Source: an uncultured Opitutaceae bacterium
Lineage (GTDB): Bacteria > Verrucomicrobiota > Verrucomicrobiia > Opitutales > Opitutaceae
Reading direction: 5' to 3'
Assembly (NCBI GenBank): GCA_951813085.1
Contig: OX638348.1
Coordinates: 3,419,627 to 3,483,626, forward strand
Length of the DNA stretch: 64,000 nucleotides
Shown here piece by piece: positions 48,687 to 59,000 of this stretch; the first letter of the stretch is position 1; every line of letters starts with the position of its first letter. Below the pieces are notes generated by a model. It had not been told where the DNA came from, did no database searches, and saw only the letters and a list, made by a program, of their open reading frames with translations. Both the position numbers and the translations under genes were made by a program.

Positions 48687-49067
48687 ATGACTAGATTAGC
48701 TATTATACTTTCGATCTCGTTGCTTGCTCTAGCGGCGACGAGCCTTGGCCAGATGGTGCCTACCAAAGTAATTGTATACCCGCTTGAGGCGGTCATCGAC
48801 AGCGGTAGCATGACGAACGGTCAATTCAAGAAGCGGTATCCTGGAATCGATGTCACTGATTTCGGATTAACCGACGAAGGATGGTATATACGCTACACTC
48901 ACCATAAGCTTGTCTACATGTTCGGTCCAAGCGACGATTTGGAATATACGCGCGAACTAAAAGCAGTTCTCGAGGAAATTCGATTGTCGGCAGTACTCAA
49001 GGATCCGAAGCTGAGCTTCAGCAAGGTGGAGATTGTCAAATTCGAGTTTTCAGGAGCTACCAATTAA
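48687..49067 (+). CDS. small secreted protein (126 aa), unrecognised
   Basis: A signal peptide (MTRLAIILSISLLALAATSLGQ) is followed by about 105 residues with alternating beta and helix (VIVYPLEAVIDSGSMTNGQF, WYIRYTHHKLVYMFGPSDDL, a helix LEYTRELKAVLEEIRL). No Cys, no known motif. It lies 38 bases after the Gly-rich gene and convergent with nadK (5-base gap), so it is the last gene of the trio. Confidence 0.65.
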   Translation: MTRLAIILSISLLALAATSLGQMVPTKVIVYPLEAVIDSGSMTNGQFKKRYPGIDVTDFGLTDEGWYIRYTHHKLVYMFGPSDDLEYTRELKAVLEEIRLSAVLKDPKLSFSKVEIVKFEFSGATN

Positions 49068-49072
49068 GCTCC

Positions 49073-49924
49073 CTAAGAGACATCGCCCGCGTATCCGCCA
49101 CTCCACTTCAGCTTACGCCTCACGACGTTGAAATGGGAATAGTTGATCTTCTGGGCTATAAGCAAGTTTTGAGACGAGAGCTTAATGGCGATGGAACTGT
49201 CTTCCGACGTAGACAAGTTGCGCTGCCCATCAACGGCGACTACAAGCTGACCATTGGGGATCGCATTCTCAACTCGAAGTTCAACATCTTCAGGCAAAAT
49301 AATGGACCGGTTGCTCAGGGCATGCGGGCAGATAGGAGTAAGCGCAATCACTCGAGCTTCGGGATGAATCAAGGGTCCTCCAGCTGAAAGCGTATACGCT
49401 GTGGATCCCGTTGGAGTACTGAAGATCAAGCCATCGCACACATAGGTCGTCACCAATTCATCGTTGGCGAATACATTCAAGTGAACGATCCGGCTCACCG
49501 AGGCGGACTTGATGACAACATCATTCAAGGCAACGTCGTCTTGGCTTTCCTGAGTACTGCATTCAAGCAACCCGCGACTTCGAACGATATATTGTCCCTG
49601 AAGCACGAGTGGAAAAAGCGATTCGACTTCCTCGGAGCTATAAGTGGTCAAAAAACCGAGCGTTCCTCGATTAACGCCAATGAGCGGGACTTGCCGCTTA
49701 GTCGATTCCGACGCGACGCTCAGAAAAGTACCGTCTCCTCCGATGACGCAGCACGCATCCATACCCTCTAAGAAACCATCTGGAACTGGGAATTCATGAG
49801 TTTCGCGAATCTCCACCCCATTCTCTTCAGCGATGCAGCGCAATCGACCAAGCAATTCGAATGCTTCGGATTTCGTCTGGTTCAATACGAACGCGAGACG
49901 TCTTATCGGCTTATTCTGAGACAC
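49073..49924 (-). CDS. nadK: NAD kinase
   Basis: Makes NADP from NAD. 283 residues with the diagnostic GGDGTFL (about 78-84; Asp is catalytic), NRGTLGFLTTY and DGLIFSTPTGSTAYTLSAGGP (about 162-182), and the C-terminal VDGQ. Last gene of the long minus-strand block that starts at nusA, 27 bases after the tlyA remnant. Confidence 0.95.
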   Translation of the reverse strand: MSQNKPIRRLAFVLNQTKSEAFELLGRLRCIAEENGVEIRETHEFPVPDGFLEGMDACCVIGGDGTFLSVASESTKRQVPLIGVNRGTLGFLTTYSSEEVESLFPLVLQGQYIVRSRGLLECSTQESQDDVALNDVVIKSASVSRIVHLNVFANDELVTTYVCDGLIFSTPTGSTAYTLSAGGPLIHPEARVIALTPICPHALSNRSIILPEDVELRVENAIPNGQLVVAVDGQRNLSTSEDSSIAIKLSSQNLLIAQKINYSHFNVVRRKLKWSGGYAGDVS

Positions 49925-49951
49925 AGTCAGGAGGTTCGCGCGGTAATTCTC

Positions 49952-50698
49952 TTATTTCAACTTCGAAAGCCCTAGGAGAAACTCCACATTTCCATCGGCT
50001 CCCTTGATTGGCGACGGTACGCAACCCGCTCTCTGCGAGCCTTCAAGATTTTCAAGAGCGAACCGCTCCACATCCGACAAGGCTCGGTTTCGAGCATCCT
50101 CATCCTTAATCACACCTCAAAACTTATCCGCTATTTCCTTTCCCACTTCGAATTGCGGTTTCACTAGGGCAACCAGGATTCCTTCGAGCTCCAAAAATGG
50201 CCAGATCGCTGGCAGGACCGATTTCAGCGAAATGAAGGACAGATCCATAACGATACGATCATAGCTATCCAATGGAAGGTCGCCTCGCTCCAAATAGCGC
50301 GCGTTCACTTTTTCTAAATTAACGATGCGAGGATCATCCCGCAGCTTTCCATGTAGCTGGACTCTACCTACATCTACGCAAGTAACGCTTTTCGCTCCCA
50401 TCTGTAGCGCATAGTCTGTAAAATCGCCAGTAGACGCGCCCACGTCGAGTACGGTCAACCCTTCGAAACTCAAATCATACTCGCTTGCAAATCCCTCAAG
50501 CTTCTCGCCACCTCGACTTACAAAGCGCTTACCCTCCTCGACGAAGATCGGCAAGTCCGCCTCCACTTTGAGGCCCGGCTTGTCCAATCTACGATCTCCC
50601 TCTCGGACTTTACCTGTCATTATTAGCGCTTTGGCTTCACTGCGACTTGAAGCGAAGCCTCGGCTCAGGACGAGCTCATCTAGCCGAATCTTAGCCAT
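49952..50698 (-). pseudogene. tlyA: TlyA-type 23S/16S rRNA ribose methyltransferase, in-frame TGA
   Basis: S4-like RNA-binding domain ([20 protein letters not shown]) followed by an FtsJ-like methylase ([49 protein letters not shown]). After KEIADKF, at 50117-50119, the same frame has TGA. It then continues without any shift for another 54 codons with the normal family ending (IKDEDARNRALSDVERFALE, GCVPSPIKGADGN, FLLGLSKLK) to TAA at 49952. A single C-to-T change of CGA would explain it. Its family makes 2'-O-methylcytidine in rRNA. Overlaps ribF by eight bases. Confidence 0.85.
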
Positions 50699-51647
50699 GG
50701 TCGCTCGACTGAAAGTACGCCTCCGCCTCTGAAATATCCTTTTGGATCTGCATTTTCAAAGCGTCGACCCCGGCAAACTTGGTTTCAGGCCTGAGAAATC
50801 GTTTCCACTCGACTCGTAAGCGATCGCCGTAAGTGAATGGGCACTCTCCTAGAACGTGCGATTCCAGCAAGGGCTCCTCGAGTGAGTTAATAGTTGGCCG
50901 TACCCCGAAATTCGCTACCGCTGGCAGTTGCTCATTCCCACGCTCTCGCGATACCGTCACCGCGTACACGCCATACTTGGGGCGCAATTCTCCCGTGAAT
51001 GGAGTGTTCAAGGTAGGCACTCCGATTGTCCGTCCCATCCTCTTGCCTTCCGTAACCTCGCCAAAAGACTCGTAGTCGTAGCCAAGAAGCCGATTCGCTT
51101 CCTCAGTTCGACCTTCCAATAGAGAATGCCGTATTCGCGTGCTGCTTACACGTTCGCCGCCAACATAAAGGCAATCGAGCGACTCGTATTTGATTCCAGC
51201 TCGCTCCGCCAGCTTTGAGAGCAATTGAGTATCCCCTATCCTACCCTTACCGAATTTCCAGTTGTCCCCCGTGTGAATTGACGCTAAGCGTGGCAGCTTT
51301 GACTTCAACATGTCGACAAAGTCTATCGCCTCGATCGCAGCGAACTCGGGAGTGAAAGGTTCTTGAACCACGAAGTCGATTCGCATTTTCTCAAGTTCCG
51401 CAAACTTGGCTTCCCTTTCCAAAATCATAGGAACTGCATTGTCGGGTCGGAAAAGATGACTCGGATGCGGCCAAAATGTCAGCGTTCCTGACAGCCCACG
51501 CGAACGTGCTGCTGCTCGTATCGCCGATTCAATGACAACGCGGTGTCCTGTATGCACTCCATCGAACATTCCAATCGCCAGATGGATCGGCGAATCCGAA
51601 CCTGTCTCGCAGGAATCCAAAGACTTGAAGCGCTGTGGGGTCTTCAT
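50691..51647 (-). CDS. ribF: bifunctional riboflavin kinase / FAD synthetase
   Basis: 318 residues. The N-terminal FMN adenylyltransferase domain has [12 protein letters not shown] (about 26-37) and [15 protein letters not shown]. The C-terminal riboflavin kinase domain has [15 protein letters not shown] (about 203-217) and the NFGVRPTI stretch. It makes FMN and FAD. Lies between truB (11-base gap) and tlyA (eight-base overlap) in the nusA block, a common place for ribF. Confidence 0.95.
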   Translation of the reverse strand: MKTPQRFKSLDSCETGSDSPIHLAIGMFDGVHTGHRVVIESAIRAAARSRGLSGTLTFWPHPSHLFRPDNAVPMILEREAKFAELEKMRIDFVVQEPFTPEFAAIEAIDFVDMLKSKLPRLASIHTGDNWKFGKGRIGDTQLLSKLAERAGIKYESLDCLYVGGERVSSTRIRHSLLEGRTEEANRLLGYDYESFGEVTEGKRMGRTIGVPTLNTPFTGELRPKYGVYAVTVSRERGNEQLPAVANFGVRPTINSLEEPLLESHVLGECPFTYGDRLRVEWKRFLRPETKFAGVDALKMQIQKDISEAEAYFQSSDHG

Positions 51648-51658
51648 CGCCTAGTCGA

Positions 51659-52381
51659 CTAAAGCACCGAATTCGGTAACGCTTCATTCTTTCCAATAAG
51701 CGCTTTCGAGATTTCTTCGTGGCTCGCATCCTGAAATGCTTCCAATTCAATCGAGTCGTTCACGTGAAACTTGTCGGACGAGAGCCTCCTCAAGGACGAT
51801 AGGTGCCCTCCGCAGCCGAGTTTCTCACCGATGTCATTGGCCAGAGATCGCACATAGGTACCCTTCGTGCAGTCCAAGCTGAACTCGATTTCCGGCTCCT
51901 CATAGCGCGTAACGTCGAATCGAGAAATTCGAATGAAACGTGGTTCGCGTTCAACCTCTTTTCCTTTTCGAGCCATCTTGTAAAGTGGCTGGCCACCAAT
52001 CTTGACCGCGGAGAACATTGGTGGAATTTGGTATTGATCGCCTAAGAAGGAGTGAACGGTTTCCTGCACCGACTCGATCGTCAGGGACGGGACGGGCTTT
52101 CGAGTCATGATCTCTCCCTCCCCGTCATAAGTATTGGTCGTTTCGCCCAGACGGATGCTCCCATCGTAAGATTTGTCCAGGCTCATCAAGTACTGGGAAA
52201 GCTTGGTCGCCTTGCCCACCAGGATAATGAGCAAGCCTGTGGCCATTGGATCAAGCGTACCCGCGTGCCCGATGCGCTTCATTCTTAACTTCCTGCGTAC
52301 GCGATCCACAACGTCATGCGATGTCAACCCGATCGGCTTATCGATCAAAAGTACGCCTTCCAATTCCTTCATTTCCTTCAT
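51659..52381 (-). CDS. truB: tRNA pseudouridine-55 synthase
   Basis: 240 residues. The catalytic Asp is in [19 protein letters not shown] (about 39-57). [19 protein letters not shown] at the N-terminus and [19 protein letters not shown] (about 170-188) are conserved. It isomerises U55 in the T loop of tRNAs. The protein lacks the extra C-terminal PUA domain seen in some longer TruB. In the nusA block between nrnA and ribF. Confidence 0.95.
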   Translation of the reverse strand: MKEMKELEGVLLIDKPIGLTSHDVVDRVRRKLRMKRIGHAGTLDPMATGLLIILVGKATKLSQYLMSLDKSYDGSIRLGETTNTYDGEGEIMTRKPVPSLTIESVQETVHSFLGDQYQIPPMFSAVKIGGQPLYKMARKGKEVEREPRFIRISRFDVTRYEEPEIEFSLDCTKGTYVRSLANDIGEKLGCGGHLSSLRRLSSDKFHVNDSIELEAFQDASHEEISKALIGKNEALPNSVL

Positions 52382-52405
52382 CGCTTCGCCAATTCAAATC
52401 CCAAG

Positions 52406-53379
52406 CTACAATCGGTCGCTGAGAGCTTCAAGAAGACCTTTTCTCAATTCCTCCAGGCTCAGGCTGGCTGCTCATGGCGGCGGCGCAAGCATGCCCGCCT
52501 CCTCCAAACTGCGCGGCGATCTGGTCCACGCGAATGTCGCTCCGCTTCGCTCGAAGGCTTGCCTTGGTAGTGCTCTTTCTCTCTTCCAGCAATACTCTCG
52601 CTAACTGAACGTGCATAGTCAACGAAGCCCTCCGTATCCTGGTACGAGGTACCAGTATCAATGAAGTCTTTTTGCAGCAGCGATCCAATGCACACGTTTC
52701 CTTCGCAAGCATACTCAAGCGAACTCAAGAATCGCTCCAGCAGCTTCAATCGGGCCAGCGTCACATTCTCGTACAGGCTTTCCGCAGCACGCTGGGGAGA
52801 AGCTCCCATGCGCGTCAATTCGCTGCACAATTCGAAAACTCGACTGCTAGTAGCCGCAATCCAAATCGGCCCGTATCCGTTAGAATGCCCGTATAGAACG
52901 CCTGGGCCACAGAGGCAGATACCGGCCAATTTCAAATCGACCGCAATTCCCGCGAGGATTTCACAGGTTGCCGATGCATCCGAGTCGACAATATTCGTAT
53001 CCGCAAAATTCGTATTCGTTATGTGGTGATCAATATTCGCCAATCGGCGACGCTCTTCCAACGCGATCGATGTCTTTGGTCCCACACGACCTTCATCCGC
53101 GCAGTCTACATAGAAAAGAACCGCGTCATCCAATGCCTCCGGCTCCACGATGCTTATAGAAGATGCATCCTCCAGATACTCGAGCTCCGAGGGAACGATA
53201 TCCGCATTAACCGAAAAGCTTTGGATTCCAAAGGCTTTTAGCATGGCCACGGCGCCGATTTGAGAACCAACGCAATCCCCATCAGGACGGGCATGACCTA
53301 TAACGCAGACCTTCAAGTCTCGAGCGCTTTCCGCCATCGATCGAAACCGCTCGCTCAATTCTGGAAAGTAGGCGCTCAA
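52406..53379 (-). pseudogene. nrnA: NrnA-type DHH/DHHA1 phosphoesterase (nanoRNase), two frameshifts
   Basis: N-terminal DHH domain intact: VIGHARPDGDCVGSQIGAVA, VDCADEGRVG and NIDHHITNTNFAD. After GFVDYARSV the frame is lost near 52600. The DHHA1 domain continues in another frame ([20 protein letters not shown], then [11 protein letters not shown], the substrate-binding GGGH motif). A second shift near 52467 moves the end ([16 protein letters not shown]) into a third frame that stops at 52406. The family cleaves short RNAs and pAp. Start overlaps the rbfA stop by four bases. With GGGH out of frame the present copy should be inactive, unless these are sequence errors. Confidence 0.78.
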
Positions 53380-53741
53380 TCGGGGGTCTCTTCCTCAGCT
53401 AGATCGAGCGCGTCGATAATTTCGTTTATTCGATCTCCCTGCGCAATCGACTCATCGAATTCAAATTCAAGGGCAGGCAATCGCTTCAATACAATCCGCT
53501 TGCCGAGTTCAAATCGTATCTTCCCTGCGAATTTATCCAGGAAACTCTGAGCGTTCCAGGAATCCTCCTGAACCGAAAGAAGCGAATAGAATACGCGAGC
53601 TTTGCTGTGATCAGGAGAAACGTCCACGCCGGTTATCGTTATGGCAACGGATTCTCTCTGGTAGCGGGTATGCAGAATATCGCTTATCTCGCGTTTAAGC
53701 AGTTCCGATACTCTTACATTCCGATTGCTCATATCCGTCAA
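53376..53741 (-). CDS. rbfA: 30S ribosome-binding factor A
   Basis: 121 residues with the KH-type fold of the family (RVSELLKREISDILHTRYQR, ITGVDVSPDHSKARVFYSLL, LGKRIVLKRLPALEFEFDES). Helps mature the 5' end of 16S rRNA and cold adaptation. Follows infB after 77 bases and overlaps nrnA by four bases, the usual infB-rbfA-nrnA-truB order. Confidence 0.93.
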   Translation of the reverse strand: MTDMSNRNVRVSELLKREISDILHTRYQRESVAITITGVDVSPDHSKARVFYSLLSVQEDSWNAQSFLDKFAGKIRFELGKRIVLKRLPALEFEFDESIAQGDRINEIIDALDLAEEETPD

Positions 53742-53772
53742 TTTTAAAATCGAGGCGGGTCAGTAGAAGACC

Positions 53773-53789
53773 TTCATTTCGGAAATGAA
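53773..53789. other. 17-base palindrome between infB and rbfA
   Basis: TTCATTTC (53773-53780) and GAAATGAA (53782-53789) are perfect inverted arms around one G. It could form a small hairpin in the infB-rbfA transcript; no T run follows. Role unknown. Confidence 0.3.
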
Positions 53790-53818
53790 CGCGTACATCG
53801 CCAACGATTGATCGCTAT

Positions 53819-56086
53819 TTAAAGTTCGGGACGAATCTCGTGTATCTCGTAGATTTCGATCACGTCGCCTTCTTTGTAGTTATTCGTATTTTCGAGATGA
53901 ATACCACACTCAGTTCCGGCGCGTACTTCCTTAACGTCATCCTTAACGCGTCGGAGCGCATCGATTTTTTGCTCGGCTACCACTTCTCCATTTCGGATGA
54001 GACGGGCGTGCTGGTTAGCAAGCACACGACCTTCCACTACCAAGCAACCAGCAACAAATCCTTTCGCAATCGGGAATACGGCTCGTACTTCCGCTGCGCC
54101 GATCTTGTTCTCCTTGTACTCCGGATCGAGCATTTCCACCATATCGGCGCGCACCTGATCGATGAGCTCATATATGATCTGGTGATGCGTTATCTTGACT
54201 GCATGATGCTTCGCCAAGGCTTGCACTCCATTCTCTGTCTTAACATTGAAACCAATAATCTCGGTACCGCCAGCGCTCGCTTTCTGCACGTCGCCTTTGC
54301 TAACTGCGCCGATATCGGCGCGAATAATGTCAAGAGCGACCTTGTCGCTTTGAATCTCCATCAGGGCGTTCTTAATCGCCTCCACAGATCCATACACATC
54401 CCCCTTCAATATCACGCGAAGCGTCTTCTTCTGCGTCGCGGCGATAGCTGCAAACAGCTTCTCCTGGGATGTGGGCATTCGTTCTTCCGCATCCGCTTTT
54501 TGATCGACGCGAACACCGACTAGATTCTCTTCTGCTTCCCGCTTGGCCGCTTTCTCGTTCCTTGCCGCATGGAAGATCGCTCCGCAATCCGGCACGCCTG
54601 ACCAACCGATAATCCGAACCGGCGTAGACGGAGGCGCCATTTTCATATTCTTACCGTACTCGTTGAACAGGGCTTTAACCTTAGTGAAATGAGGACCGCA
54701 AACCAGCGCGTCACCCACCTTCAAAGTACCTCCTTGAACGATAACCGTCGCGGTAGGTCCTCTGCCTACTTCGATCTGTCCTTCGAGTACGATGCCTTCG
54801 GCTGCTTTCTTTGGATTGGCCTGCAATTCGAGAACCTCAGTTTGCAGAAGAATCATATCCAGCAATTCATCGATGCCATCGCCATTGAGGGCAGAAATCG
54901 GCACGCAAATCGTCTCGCCTCCCCAATCTTCTGATGGGATGCCGCGTTCTTGCATCTGAGTCTTAACCCGATCGATGCTCGCTCCCTGCGTATCGATCTT
55001 GTTGATCGCTACAATCGGTTGCGAACCTGCATTTTGAATGAATTTCAATGCTTCATCCGTTTGTGGCATAAACCCATCATCCGCTGCCACAATCAAAATA
55101 GCGACATCCGTAACATCGGCTCCGCGCGCTCGCATCTTGTTAAACGCAGCGTGTCCCGGTGTATCCAAGAATGTGATCTTCTTGTCCTTGTGCGCTACCT
55201 GGTAGGCTCCAATGTGCTGCGTTATTCCACCTGCTTCGCCGGCGACAACGCTCTCTTTACGAATATAGTCTAACAAGGAAGTCTTGCCATGATCAACGTG
55301 TCCTAAAATAGCGACTACAGGAGGGCGCTCTTCGAGCAACTCGGTCTCGTCGACTTCCTGGACCTCCTCCTTCTTCTTGGATTTTTGTCCATCTCCGCGA
55401 TGCCGAATCTCGAGAATCACTCCTCTTTTTTCCGCAATCTTGCTGGCGACATCCTCCTCCAGGCTTTGATTGATGGATGCGAATATGCCCATTTCCATCA
55501 ACTCAGATATGAGCTTGAAAGGCTTTACTCCCAACTCGGTAGCCAGATCTTTCACTACTATTGGCGGCTTCAGCACAATAGTACGAATTTCGTCGGATCC
55601 TTCGTCGGAATCCTTGGCGGCAGAGGAAGGAGCGACCGGAGCTCCCACTCCCAATGGGGAGGCGGGCGCTGGCGCCGGAGGAGGCGTAGCATTCGGGCTC
55701 GGTGGCGTTGCCGGGGCCGCAGCCGCAGGAGGTGGTGAAGCGGGACTAGGGGGAGCAGGTGTAGGAGCCGGCGCGGCAGGTTTCTTCGAGGCGGCCTCCT
55801 TTGCGGCCTCTTTCTCTACCTCGATATCTTCTTTCGTCCGCACGAATGCGCTTGCTGACGGCGGCGCCACCGGTTCGGACGGCGCTTCCTGAGCCGCAGA
55901 CTCATCGGGCGCGCTGGCTGCCTCTTCCGCTTTTTTGGCAAATTCTTCCTTCAAAGACTCCGCAGAAATATTATCCACCGTGCTCGAGGCGCTTTTTACT
56001 TGGAAGCCACGCTCGCGGAGAATGTCGAGAAGCTCGGCATTCTCCATGCCGATTTCTTTGGAAAGCTGATAGATTCGTACGCTCAT
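53819..56086 (-). CDS. infB: translation initiation factor IF-2
   Basis: 755 residues. N-terminal IF2_N domain ([26 protein letters not shown]), a Pro/Ala-rich flexible linker of about 80 residues, and a second short N-domain ([20 protein letters not shown]). The GTPase follows with [12 protein letters not shown] (about 260), [16 protein letters not shown] and NKID, then domains II-IV with [12 protein letters not shown] and [16 protein letters not shown]. Brings initiator tRNA to the 30S subunit. Second gene of the nusA block. Confidence 0.96.
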   Translation of the reverse strand: MSVRIYQLSKEIGMENAELLDILRERGFQVKSASSTVDNISAESLKEEFAKKAEEAASAPDESAAQEAPSEPVAPPSASAFVRTKEDIEVEKEAAKEAASKKPAAPAPTPAPPSPASPPPAAAAPATPPSPNATPPPAPAPASPLGVGAPVAPSSAAKDSDEGSDEIRTIVLKPPIVVKDLATELGVKPFKLISELMEMGIFASINQSLEEDVASKIAEKRGVILEIRHRGDGQKSKKKEEVQEVDETELLEERPPVVAILGHVDHGKTSLLDYIRKESVVAGEAGGITQHIGAYQVAHKDKKITFLDTPGHAAFNKMRARGADVTDVAILIVAADDGFMPQTDEALKFIQNAGSQPIVAINKIDTQGASIDRVKTQMQERGIPSEDWGGETICVPISALNGDGIDELLDMILLQTEVLELQANPKKAAEGIVLEGQIEVGRGPTATVIVQGGTLKVGDALVCGPHFTKVKALFNEYGKNMKMAPPSTPVRIIGWSGVPDCGAIFHAARNEKAAKREAEENLVGVRVDQKADAEERMPTSQEKLFAAIAATQKKTLRVILKGDVYGSVEAIKNALMEIQSDKVALDIIRADIGAVSKGDVQKASAGGTEIIGFNVKTENGVQALAKHHAVKITHHQIIYELIDQVRADMVEMLDPEYKENKIGAAEVRAVFPIAKGFVAGCLVVEGRVLANQHARLIRNGEVVAEQKIDALRRVKDDVKEVRAGTECGIHLENTNNYKEGDVIEIYEIHEIRPEL

Positions 56087-56157
56087 GCAGAAGTTTTACG
56101 GGACCGGGTAAATTTTAAAGTGCCTAGTTGCCTTTCTAGTTAGGTGTAACTGAGGAA

Positions 56158-57417
56158 TCAGGAGGAAATTTTCTGCTTCTCCAGAAAAGCGTTAACTTTC
56201 GCCAAGATGTCATCCGCCTGGGCAGCATCGAAACCAAGATCCTGCAAATCGGACGAATCCACGTCTAGGAATACTTCGGGACTGATGAGACCGCTCATCA
56301 CCAAGCGCTCAGCTGTCTCATCATCGATACCATCAATCTGATTGAGACCCGCGGCCGCCTGCTGCTGCTTCGCTTCAATGCTAACCTCCCTAACCTCTTC
56401 CTTCATGATGTCGATTTTCCAACCGACCAATTTCGAGGTGAGGCGCGCATTCTGACCTTTTCGACCAATTGCGATCGCCAGGTCATCTTCTGAAACTTCA
56501 ATTTTGAGCCGCTTGTTGACCTCGTCCAATTCAACATTGCGAGGGATTGCCGGCTTCAAGGCTTCAAGCGCCATTTCCTTCGGGCCTTCGACGTATCGTA
56601 TAATGTCGATCTTTTCGCCACCCAACTCCCGCACGATGCTCTTGACGCGAGCGCCCCGAGCGCCGACGCAAGCGCCGACTGGATCCACCTTCGAATCAGA
56701 CGAGGACACGGCGATCTTGGTTCGGTAACCAGGTTCGCGGGCGAAGGCTTCTATGGTGACCGTTCCATCGGCAATCTCGGTTACTTCCAGATCGAAAAGG
56801 CGGCGCACGAACTTAGGGCTCGAACGGCTAAGAATCAATTCAGGGCCTCGATTGGATGCCTCGATTTTCAATAGGAAACAACGGATTCGTTCGCCCGGAG
56901 CGTAATCCTCGCCTGGCACCTGCTCCCTGGAAGGCATTATCGCCTCCGCCTTGCCTAGATCGATGCACAAATCACCGCGTTCGCGCCGACGCACGATGCC
57001 GCTCACGATATCGCCGACCTGGTCCTTGAAGTCGTCGTAGATGCGCTCCTTTTCGAACTGGCGCAATCGCTGCATGATCGCCTGGCGCGCAGTCTGGGCG
57101 GCAATGCGCCCCAAATAGGCAGGATCCATCTCCTTTTCGTAGGTATCGCCCAACTGAATTTCGGGATTCGATAAGCGCGCCTTTTCGAGCGGTATTTCGG
57201 TTTTAGGATCGCTTACCGAATCGACAACATCGAGAAGCGACCACGCCTGCATTTTTCCGTTCTTCGGATCGATCTCGACCTTGAGTTCCTGACCGGCATT
57301 CACACCCTTGGTCGCCGCGTTCTTTATCGCCGTAACAATGGCGGTGATCATGTCTTCTCGACCGATCCCCTTCTCCTTCTCCATGTACTCTAAAACGGAT
57401 AGAATTTCGCTGCTCAT
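56158..57417 (-). CDS. nusA: transcription termination/antitermination factor NusA
   Basis: 419 residues from the start at 57417 ([17 protein letters not shown]); a start at 57465 would read through the leader hairpin and is unlikely. N-terminal RNA-polymerase-binding domain, S1 domain ([21 protein letters not shown]), two KH domains ([20 protein letters not shown] and [12 protein letters not shown]) and one short C-terminal HhH repeat region ([18 protein letters not shown]). RimP, normally just upstream, is absent; DUF2851 sits there instead. An intrinsic hairpin 16 bases before the start suggests NusA-dependent attenuation of the operon. Confidence 0.95.
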   Translation of the reverse strand: MSSEILSVLEYMEKEKGIGREDMITAIVTAIKNAATKGVNAGQELKVEIDPKNGKMQAWSLLDVVDSVSDPKTEIPLEKARLSNPEIQLGDTYEKEMDPAYLGRIAAQTARQAIMQRLRQFEKERIYDDFKDQVGDIVSGIVRRRERGDLCIDLGKAEAIMPSREQVPGEDYAPGERIRCFLLKIEASNRGPELILSRSSPKFVRRLFDLEVTEIADGTVTIEAFAREPGYRTKIAVSSSDSKVDPVGACVGARGARVKSIVRELGGEKIDIIRYVEGPKEMALEALKPAIPRNVELDEVNKRLKIEVSEDDLAIAIGRKGQNARLTSKLVGWKIDIMKEEVREVSIEAKQQQAAAGLNQIDGIDDETAERLVMSGLISPEVFLDVDSSDLQDLGFDAAQADDILAKVNAFLEKQKISS

Positions 57418-57433
57418 GATTGCTTTCCTGTAT

Positions 57434-57460
57434 GAAAAAAAGCGGGTCAAAGACCCACTT
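57434..57460 (-). terminator. terminator hairpin in the nusA leader (probable attenuator)
   Basis: On the minus strand AAGTGGGTC pairs with GACCCGCTT over the loop TTT: nine pairs with one G-T wobble, directly followed by TTTTT. Only 16 bases separate its end from the nusA ATG, so nusA has no room for a promoter behind it and transcription must read through. Upstream, CACTT at 57471-57467 (minus-strand reading) could pair with AAGTG, the lower part of the terminator arm, giving a competing structure. Confidence 0.7.
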
Positions 57461-57486
57461 CCCAAAAAGTGAAAAATAAGGCAGCG

Positions 57487-57515
57487 AGTAAATTTCTCGC
57501 CCCAATAAAAGTCAA
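57487..57515 (-). promoter_or_regulatory. sigma70-type promoter of nusA
   Basis: On the minus strand TTGACT (57515-57510) and TTTACT (57492-57487) are separated by 17 bases. The predicted start point lies about 20 bases before the leader hairpin and about 60 before the nusA codon. Confidence 0.55.
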
Positions 57516-57626
57516 GCGTCTCGTTGGAGACTATTTGAGCTCATTTTCTCGTCGCTAGAGACCTGAATCTACCTCCGGATCAAGCGCTTATCCCCCCATA
57601 AACTTCGATCCTCTCAAAGCCGCCTT

Positions 57627-58844
57627 CTACCCTTTGCCTAAAGATGCGTGCTGCTCCTCGAGCCTCCGCTGCAAGAGACCTTGAATCCACCCATTTGCAG
57701 CTGGATGCTCTCGCCCCTGCACTACTTCCAAACGTTTCAATCCTCGCTGGAGGCTTTCGGGCGCATCCCCAGGATACCAATGAAACCACAACGCTCCATA
57801 GTCCCTCTCTAGCTTCGCGGCGAGCAAAGGTAAGAATCCATCGCATACGAGCGTATTTAGCTTCGAACCAGATACCGATCCTACAGCAAGCTCGCGATGG
57901 AACCACCTCTGAAGGTTCCGCAGGCCATGCTTTTTCCGAAATTCAGGACAACTGCTAGAATCGATTCTACCGCCATCCGGCAAAGAGGATCCATGTTCCA
58001 GTAGGAGGTCCGGCCAATTGGGCTTGGATTCAACCCACTTGAGATACTGCTCGACCCGGGCCCAAGGATGATTGGCGGGGCGCGTTCCGATCACGCTCCA
58101 GAGGTCTCCTCCAGAATTCCAAAGAGTTTCCCAAGACGGACATTGCGCACGCACGCGCTCAAGCGGCCATTCGCCCGCCACTCTGAGCATCGGGATTCGA
58201 TTCGCTCGGTATCCCAATATCTCGAGCGCAGTCGTGTGGCAGGCACTTTCCCAGCCTAGAGCTTCGATACGGTGGGCCGCAAATCGGAGCTTCTCGCGCC
58301 AACGCTCCCTCGCGCCGGAAATCAACGTGGCGCGTCGATCCCAAAGCATCTCAACCAAGAGCATCTCAACCGCTGCCTCGTTCGATACTCCAGTGGATTT
58401 TTGCAGGGAGTCGTCAACCGCGTAAGCCTCCAGATCATACCACAAAAGATCCACCAGTGAGATCGTCGGAACCCGTTGGCCCCGTCGTGTCTTTGTCGGA
58501 CGGCTATTCACCGCTACTGGGTGGTAAACCACATGCAGGACAACGTCGTCGAACGCGGCATTCTCGTGGTGCCCATGAGCATACCAGTCCTTATCCGAGA
58601 AATGAACTTCCACATCTCCCTCAACCCGCTCCCCATCAATTAGCAGCGCTGCGCTCTTGAAATCGGGTCCATCCAACCGATTCCAATGGCCCGGGAATAG
58701 CGTTTCAATTTGCCTCCCTTGACCATCTCGCAGCCGCGTCGCATCGAATGCGGACTCCAGCCAAATTCGCTGAAGAACCAATTCGCTCACATTGAATGGG
58801 CCGTACAAGCCCTGGAATTCCTCCACAACTAAATCACTATTCAT
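57627..58844 (-). CDS. DUF2851 family protein
   Basis: Start at 58844 (MNSDLVVEEFQGLYGPFNVS) gives 405 residues; the longer frame adds 16 unlikely codons. Family marks: LVLQRIWLESAFD, LFPGHWNRLDGPDFKSAALL, VEGDVEVHFSDKDWYAHGHHENAAFDDVVLHV split over about 75-110, and AHRIEALGWE. The GDVEVH and DW..H residues could form an active site, but no activity is known for the family. Common in Verrucomicrobia and Bacteroidetes. It lies about 110 bases upstream of the nusA promoter. Confidence 0.85.
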   Translation of the reverse strand: MNSDLVVEEFQGLYGPFNVSELVLQRIWLESAFDATRLRDGQGRQIETLFPGHWNRLDGPDFKSAALLIDGERVEGDVEVHFSDKDWYAHGHHENAAFDDVVLHVVYHPVAVNSRPTKTRRGQRVPTISLVDLLWYDLEAYAVDDSLQKSTGVSNEAAVEMLLVEMLWDRRATLISGARERWREKLRFAAHRIEALGWESACHTTALEILGYRANRIPMLRVAGEWPLERVRAQCPSWETLWNSGGDLWSVIGTRPANHPWARVEQYLKWVESKPNWPDLLLEHGSSLPDGGRIDSSSCPEFRKKHGLRNLQRWFHRELAVGSVSGSKLNTLVCDGFLPLLAAKLERDYGALWFHWYPGDAPESLQRGLKRLEVVQGREHPAANGWIQGLLQRRLEEQHASLGKG

Positions 58845-59000
58845 ACAAGATGCGGGGAGGCTAAGGAGTTCGCAGCAACAACGAAAGTACAATCAGCTAA
58901 TTCGCAGTATTCTACGAAACGATTCCCACTGCTTTTTTGCCAGTTGACCTTAGCCTGGAGTCGACCAATACCAATTTCACGCGCCACGTTATCGATTCTA

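Noticed and set aside
50117-50119. Selenocysteine or genetic-code change at the tlyA TGA
   Set aside because: TGA ends many other genes here (for example the symporter), the position is not a Cys site in the family, and no SECIS-like hairpin was noticed just after it.
53840-54523. 227-codon plus-strand frame opposite infB
   Set aside because: Opposite a full, motif-rich infB; the frame exists because of codon bias on the other strand.
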